The notes under the pieces: model-generated
The model's database searches: none
What the model was told of the DNA's origin: nothing
Seen by the model: only the letters and a program-made list of their open reading frames with translations
In this document: one piece after another, positions 52,225-56,404 of the stretch
Layout: each line of letters opens with the position of its first letter
How positions within the stretch are numbered: position 1 is the first letter of the stretch
From: Acidiferrimicrobium sp. IK
Lineage (GTDB): Bacteria > Actinomycetota > Acidimicrobiia > Acidimicrobiales > Palsa-688
Assembly (NCBI RefSeq): GCF_025499425.1
Contig: NZ_JAIMCB010000021.1
Location: 1-56,404, forward strand
Length of the DNA stretch: 56,404 nt
Reading direction: 5' to 3'
Program-made: the position numbers and the translations under genes

Positions 52225-53399
52225 GCGCCGCGCATGCGGTGCTCAGGTGGGAGGGCCCGGGCCTCGAGGGCGAGCAGCAGGCCGAGGACGAGGGGCAGCA
52301 GCAGCGAGTTCATCACCTCGACGTCCACCGCCAGGGACACCAAGTTGACGCTGGCCAGGACCAGCACCGCCCCGACGATGTGGGTGGCGGCGTAGAGCAC
52401 GAAGAACTTGGCGTTACCCCGCCCGACCTTCTCGTTGAGGCTGTGGCGCCAGCCGAGGACCTCTGCCACGCCCCACGACCCGGCCAGCGACACCACCAAA
52501 GCGGCGACCATCGCCCCGCCGAGCACTGCGGCGCCGACGAGCACCTTGGACTGCTCGGAGCCGATGAACGGCGTCAGAGACCCGGCGATCTGCCCGACGG
52601 TGTCGAGGGAGTTGTGGGCCCCGGCCCTCCACACGGTGGCCGCCAGGGTGACGATGACCACGATCATGATCCCCTGGGTGAGCAGGGTGCCGACCGCGGT
52701 GTCGTGGCGTTCCTGGCGCAGATCGGCGGGGGTCAGGCCCCGGTCGACCACCGCCCCTTGCTGGTAGAAGATCATCCACGGCATCACCACCGCGCCGACG
52801 TTGGCGGCCAGCAGGTACACGTAGGAGGAGTGGCCGAGGGGCAGGGAGGCCATACCGTGCAGCAGGGCGTGGCCGCTCGGATGGGCCAGGAGCATGGCCG
52901 GCACGAACGCCAGCTCGGCCAGGCCGATGGTGATCCCGATGCGCTCCGCCCGCCGGTAGCTGCCGGTGAACGCCAGGCCGATCAGCCCCACGGTGGCCAC
53001 CGGGACGGTGACCCACTGCGACACCCCGAACAGCTCCCCCACCCCGGCAACGCCGGCGAACTCGGTGAGCAGCGCCCCGACGGCGGAGAGCACCAGGGTC
53101 CCGGCCGACGCCATGCCCCATCCGACGCCGAAGTGGTCCCGGATGAGCCGGCCGTGACCCTTGCCGGTCACCGCGCCGAGCCGGACGGTGATCTCCTGGG
53201 CCACGAACAGGATCGGGATCAACACCAGCTGCGGGACCACCATGGCGTATCCCCACTGGGCTCCTGACTGGGCTGCGGTGATCAAGCAGCCGGCGTCGGT
53301 GTCGGCCAGCATGACGATCATCCCCGGCCCCCACACCGACCGCCGCCGGCGGCGAGCCGCGGGACGGGGGCCGGTGTCGGTGGCGGCGACCAGATCCAT
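52143..53399 (-). CDS. Divergent Nramp-family divalent metal transporter
   Basis: 418 residues, about 11 transmembrane helices. TM1 reads GPGMIVMLADTDAGCLITAA, where classical Nramp proteins have D-P-G-N; TM6 has VVMPWMIFYQQGAVVDRG, the position of M-P-H-N/M. The replaced motif suggests a changed ion choice (possibly Mg2+/other), as in Nramp-related transporters, or loss of Mn2+ transport. A DtxR-like box lies just before the ATG at 53399. Confidence 0.88.
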   Translation of the reverse strand: MDLVAATDTGPRPAARRRRRSVWGPGMIVMLADTDAGCLITAAQSGAQWGYAMVVPQLVLIPILFVAQEITVRLGAVTGKGHGRLIRDHFGVGWGMASAGTLVLSAVGALLTEFAGVAGVGELFGVSQWVTVPVATVGLIGLAFTGSYRRAERIGITIGLAELAFVPAMLLAHPSGHALLHGMASLPLGHSSYVYLLAANVGAVVMPWMIFYQQGAVVDRGLTPADLRQERHDTAVGTLLTQGIMIVVIVTLAATVWRAGAHNSLDTVGQIAGSLTPFIGSEQSKVLVGAAVLGGAMVAALVVSLAGSWGVAEVLGWRHSLNEKVGRGNAKFFVLYAATHIVGAVLVLASVNLVSLAVDVEVMNSLLLPLVLGLLLALEARALPPEHRMRGAYRVVVTGLCLIVMAFGLYMVPQTLGL

Positions 53400-53405
53400 C
53401 GCCAG

Positions 53406-53428
53406 TTAAGTTAGGTCCGCCTTATATT
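53406..53428 (-). promoter_or_regulatory. DtxR/IdeR/MntR-like box upstream of the Nramp gene
   Basis: TTAAGTTAGGTCCGCCTTAT resembles the 19-bp iron-box consensus (TTAGGTTAGGCTAACCTAA) with arms TTAAG and the GG/CC core. It lies 6-28 nt before the Nramp start and inside the last codons of the upstream DUF2142 gene. Likely metal-dependent repression. Confidence 0.45.
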
Positions 53429-55016
53429 CAGGGTCAAGCTGGCCTACAGCGCGGGTGGGGCGGGTTTCCCCGGGCGGAGCGGACCGCCGCCGCCACGCTG
53501 CGGCCAGGCAGCCGCCGACCCCGGCGACGCCCGCCGCGTAGAGCAGGTCGAGGGCACCGGCGGGCAGCGGCGGCCGCCAGCCGGCGGCGACGGTCACGAA
53601 CGGGTTGTGGGGACCGGCGACGCCGACGCTGTAGCGGCGCAGCGCCCCCGCGAACGCCGCCACCTGGCCGGCTCCGGCCGCGCCGACCAGCAGCCACCCG
53701 CCTCGCCGGGCCCAGCGCCGCCGGCGGGCGGGTCCCGCCGGCGCGGGCATCAGCAGGCCCGGGACCAGCACGACCGCGACGACCAGCGGCAAGAAGTACC
53801 GGCCCTGGGCGCCGAGGCCGATGCGGCGCGACTGGATCACCTCCAGCACGACCGGCACGACGGCGGCCGCGGCCACCGTCGCCGCGACCGACAGCCGGGC
53901 CCGGTTGTCGCCCCGGGCCAGAGCGGCGAGGACCAAAGCCGCGGCCAGCACCCCGAACCCGGCGATCACGCCGCGGGGGGACGGCGCGTTGACCGCGCCG
54001 AACACCCCGACGTACTCCCGGCCCCACCGGGGCATCTCGTCGACCACCTGGCGCAGGAGGTGCAGCGCGGTGGTGTGGGTGCGGGGGCCCACCGGCAGCG
54101 CGGCCAGTGCGTCCTCCCCCAAGACCCACCCCACCGCCGCGGCGTACGCGGCGGCGATTCTGACCGCCCAGGCGCGCACGTCGCGCCGGGCGAGGAGACC
54201 CCGCAGGTCCCCGCCGGCGACCAGCGGCAGCAGGCAGACGATCATCAGCACCGGCCACAGCGGGGAGTCGCCCCGGGCCAGGACCAGCACGACCGCGCTG
54301 ATCCCGGCCAGGGTCACCTCGCCGCCGGGGTCGGGGGGCCGGTCGCGGGCCAGCACGGTGAGCGCCACCCACAGCGCCGCCGCGGAGGAGATCTCCAGCC
54401 CGCTCGGGTTGACCGCCGCGGCCAGGTACAGCGCGGTGGGGGTGACCGCCAAGGCCACCGCCAGCGGCCCGGCCACGCTCCGGCTGCGCCGGCAGGCCAC
54501 CACCAGCGCCGACGCGAAGAACGCCGCGCTCAACGCGACGCTGACCAGGCGCATCCAATACACCACTCCCGGGGTGCTCGCGACCAGGGTCGGCAGGCCG
54601 ACGAGGGCGTAGTACAGCGGCGGGTAGCGCCCGGTGTAGATCAGGTGGGGCACCAGACGCGACGAGCCCACCACCCGGTTGTCGCAGGTCGCGGGCCGGC
54701 GCACGTCGGCGTTGGCGCACTGCGCGACCGCCTGGAGGGCGTCGAGGCCGGCGGGGACCTCCACCGCGGTGACCGCCGCCGGCTGCCCGGCCCCCGGCGG
54801 CGAGCCGATCACGTCGCCGTGGACCAGCGCGTACGCCCGGTTGATGTGGCTGGGCTCGTCGGGCGGAGCGCCGAGCGGCGTCGCCAGCAGCCACGCCCCG
54901 CCCAAAGCCACGAACCCGACGAACGCCGCCAACCACACCCGCCGGCCCCGCCACCGGTCGCGGTAGGCGGCGGTCGCGGTGACGGTCGCGGGTGCGGCCG
55001 GCCGGGTCCGGGGCAT
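53406..55016 (-). CDS. DUF2142-family polytopic membrane protein
   Basis: 536 residues with about 11-12 helices. ATPLGAPPDEPSHINRAYAL and the loop GRYPPLYYALVGLPTLV are hallmarks of DUF2142 proteins, which resemble GT-C type glycosyltransferases (D-E motif in the first loop). Possible role in glycolipid or arabinan-type cell-surface glycosylation (inference from fold). Its final codons overlap the metal box of the Nramp gene. Confidence 0.88.
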   Translation of the reverse strand: MPRTRPAAPATVTATAAYRDRWRGRRVWLAAFVGFVALGGAWLLATPLGAPPDEPSHINRAYALVHGDVIGSPPGAGQPAAVTAVEVPAGLDALQAVAQCANADVRRPATCDNRVVGSSRLVPHLIYTGRYPPLYYALVGLPTLVASTPGVVYWMRLVSVALSAAFFASALVVACRRSRSVAGPLAVALAVTPTALYLAAAVNPSGLEISSAAALWVALTVLARDRPPDPGGEVTLAGISAVVLVLARGDSPLWPVLMIVCLLPLVAGGDLRGLLARRDVRAWAVRIAAAYAAAVGWVLGEDALAALPVGPRTHTTALHLLRQVVDEMPRWGREYVGVFGAVNAPSPRGVIAGFGVLAAALVLAALARGDNRARLSVAATVAAAAVVPVVLEVIQSRRIGLGAQGRYFLPLVVAVVLVPGLLMPAPAGPARRRRWARRGGWLLVGAAGAGQVAAFAGALRRYSVGVAGPHNPFVTVAAGWRPPLPAGALDLLYAAGVAGVGGCLAAAWRRRSAPPGETRPTRAVGQLDPEYKADLT

Positions 55017-55043
55017 GGCCCCGATCCTGCCACGAGACGCGGC

Positions 55044-55070
55044 GGTGGCCGCCCCGGAGGGGCGGCCACC
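55044..55070. terminator. Perfect 12-bp hairpin terminator
   Basis: GGTGGCCGCCCC and GGGGCGGCCACC pair perfectly with a 3-nt loop (GGA), between the repeat-rich protein gene (ends 55219, minus) and the DUF2142 start (55016). Confidence 0.65.
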
Positions 55071-55118
55071 GTCACAAGGTCGATGCCGGTCGCGCGCTCA
55101 CCGGCGCCCGGAGGCTCC

Positions 55119-55151
55119 GGCGGCTGGCTGCCTGGCTGGCTGGCTGGCTGA
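55119..55151. repeat. GGCT/CTGG tetranucleotide microsatellite
   Basis: About seven near-perfect CTGG/GGCT units in the gap between DUF2142 and the repeat-rich gene. Prone to slippage. Confidence 0.6.
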
Positions 55152-55218
55152 ACCCTCGCACCGGCAATTTGGGGGCCTGGCCCGACGGTCGTAGGCGACG
55201 CCGTTCGAGTAGATGCGA

Positions 55219-56250
55219 TTAAGGCTTGGAGCTGGTGTGGCTGCCAGCGACGGCGCTGCCAGTGGAGCCAGCATGGCCACCGGCAGGACTGCCGGCCGAG
55301 GAGCTGCCGGCCGAGGAGCTGCCGGCCGAGGAGCTGCCGGCTGGGCTTTGGCCGGCGGGACTCTGACTTGCGGGGCTAACCGGGGGCGTTGCGCTGACCG
55401 GAGCGCTTGGGTGGCTGGTCGACTGGCTGCCCGGGTTGGCCGGCGCCGGGACCGAAGTGGGCGCGTGACCGGCGGCGGGCGTGGTGCTGGCCTGATTCAA
55501 CCCGGTGGAGCTCTGGCTGCCCGGGTTGGCCGGCGCCGGGACCGAAGTGGGCGCGTGACCGGCGGCGGGCGTGGTGTTGGCCTGATCCAACCCGGTGGAG
55601 CTCTGGCTGCCCGGGTTGGCCGGCGCCGGGACCGAAGTGGGCGCGTGACCGGCGGCGGGCGTGGTGTTGGCCTTGGTCAGACCGTTGAGGCCTGGGCTGG
55701 CAGGACGGCCGTGGCTCACGGGCGCCTTCGCGGCCGGTGCGCTGTGGCTGGTGGCAGAGGTCGGGAGATTAATAGGGGAAATGCTGCTTACCGCGTGAGA
55801 GAGGGCGTTTTGCGCTGGGCCCGGGAGCGCTCCAGCTGCTCCTGCTGCGGTCATCGCTCCCGCGGCTACGGCGGCTGTGAGCCCGACTTTGGTCGCTGCG
55901 CTAGCGACGCCCAGTTTGGCGAAGAGCGTCGTGAGGACGGTTGATGCGGCCACGATGGGTCGTCTCCATTTCGGTAGCCCGGATGCCTCTCGGCGAGGCC
56001 CGGTGGCTTTGCTCGCTGCCGTCGCCGGCAGGTCGCCTTTGTCGATGGTGAGACCCTCGGTCAGGATCCGGGCCAGGTTCCCTGTGGGCAGGGGACCTGG
56101 TCCGGTGGCCGACGCCCGAGCCGACTGGGCGAAAGAGTTGAGGAGTTCCTCCCCTGGCAAGGCGTGCCCGGAGAAGAAGTCCTCGACGTCTCTTTCGCTC
56201 AACGGTCGGGGCTTGCGCATCTCGTAGCGGTCATCGCCGCGGTCGGTCAC
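55219..56250 (-). CDS. Ala/Ser/Pro-rich repeat protein with N-terminal cytoplasmic part
   Basis: 343 residues if the GTG at 56250 is used (ATG 56220 also possible; a longer upstream frame is not family-like). N-terminal charged segment PRPLSERDVEDFFSGHALPG, then a hydrophobic region (VASAATKVGLTAAVAAGAMT) and a low-complexity exterior-like part with three near-perfect 30-residue units (TTPAAGHAPTSVPAPANPGS) and an S-S-S-A-G run. Resembles anti-sigma/surface proteins with mucin-like tails. Function unknown. Confidence 0.7.
   Translation of the reverse strand: MTDRGDDRYEMRKPRPLSERDVEDFFSGHALPGEELLNSFAQSARASATGPGPLPTGNLARILTEGLTIDKGDLPATAASKATGPRREASGLPKWRRPIVAASTVLTTLFAKLGVASAATKVGLTAAVAAGAMTAAGAAGALPGPAQNALSHAVSSISPINLPTSATSHSAPAAKAPVSHGRPASPGLNGLTKANTTPAAGHAPTSVPAPANPGSQSSTGLDQANTTPAAGHAPTSVPAPANPGSQSSTGLNQASTTPAAGHAPTSVPAPANPGSQSTSHPSAPVSATPPVSPASQSPAGQSPAGSSSAGSSSAGSSSAGSPAGGHAGSTGSAVAGSHTSSKP
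55427..55671. repeat. 90-bp tandem repeats encoding 30-residue units
   Basis: Units begin at 55427, 55517 and 55607 with a 90-bp period; the third is shorter at the end. A 15-bp unit (GCCGGCCGAGGAGCT) is also repeated about three times at 55297-55345. High identity suggests recent expansion or recombination. Confidence 0.85.
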
Positions 56251-56404
56251 TGGGATACGCCCTGAGAAGACATTTCTTGAATTAGAGGCCGCGCGGATAG
56301 GCGAAGGAGCCCCTGACCAGCATCTCCGCGCCGTTTGAGGGGCATCCACCGGTCGTCGTGTTGGCCCGAGTTTGATCTCGGGTGCGACCAACAACCGACG
56401 ACCG
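56251..56404. other. Window edge without a clear gene
   Basis: No certain gene; the beginning of a sigma or regulatory gene may lie beyond the window, but no conserved sequence is visible here. Confidence 0.3.

Noticed and set aside
51675..53267. 530-codon plus-strand frame opposite the Nramp gene
   Set aside because: Antisense shadow rich in His, Gly and Arg; the minus strand encodes a conserved transporter.
55427..55671. 90-bp repeats as a CRISPR array
   Set aside because: Continuous coding repeats without unique spacers, in frame with the protein.

Overview
The window looks like a chromosomal segment of a high-GC actinobacterium. The support is the gene order rpsL-rpsG-fusA-tuf-rpsJ, a TTG-started rpsL, an F420-dependent oxidoreductase, a SigE-type ECF sigma factor with a membrane partner, a DUF6295-like protein, and many genes that look leaderless (a -10 box only 6-8 nt before the start codon). 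Gene content is compatible with Acidimicrobiia or a related uncultured soil lineage, but that placement is an inference.

Layout. (1) 1-9260, all minus strand: a surface-glycan locus with four GT4-type glycosyltransferases, one CgeB-like glycosyltransferase, a Wzx-type flippase, a UDP-sugar dehydrogenase and a frameshifted FkbM methyltransferase, nearly all joined by 1-4 nt stop/start overlaps. By eye it is less GC-rich than the rest. It lies directly downstream of rpsJ, where rplC would normally follow. (2) 9641-14510, minus: the str operon. (3) 14684-36000: an accessory region rich in toxin-antitoxin modules (a toxin-first RHH pair, several PIN toxins with AbrB, RHH, VapB or Phd antitoxins, HipBA, MazF). 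Between them are a TetR/MFS unit, a MerR/MFS unit with twin 19-bp-spacer promoters, a SigE/membrane-protein pair, a FrnE-like DsbA, a dienelactone hydrolase, and several decayed genes (two VOC, one NUDIX). (4) 36282-47012: an ArsR-SRPBCC operon beside two truncated SRPBCC genes, an isochorismatase-like hydrolase, VOC, monooxygenase-like, DinB-like and MmcQ/YjbR-like proteins, a large LuxR (LAL) regulator divergent from two tandem alpha/beta hydrolases, a zeta-toxin module and a frameshifted gene of unknown function. (5) 47278-56250, mostly minus: a two-RCK potassium channel protein translationally coupled to a PAS-GGDEF-EAL protein, an orphan PIN toxin facing a PIN remnant, a divergent Nramp transporter with a DtxR-like box, a DUF2142 membrane protein and a repeat-rich Ala/Ser/Pro protein.

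How the parts relate. The glycan locus forms one coherent export or modification pathway. The middle is a mosaic of small self-regulated modules, many carrying an inverted or direct repeat that overlaps a -10 box immediately before the start codon, and several abutting truncated or frameshifted genes. The most system-like units are the K+ channel/c-di-GMP pair, the MerR/MFS unit and the SigE unit with an 8-codon overlapping leader. I saw no CRISPR array, rRNA, tRNA, insertion sequence or phage gene.
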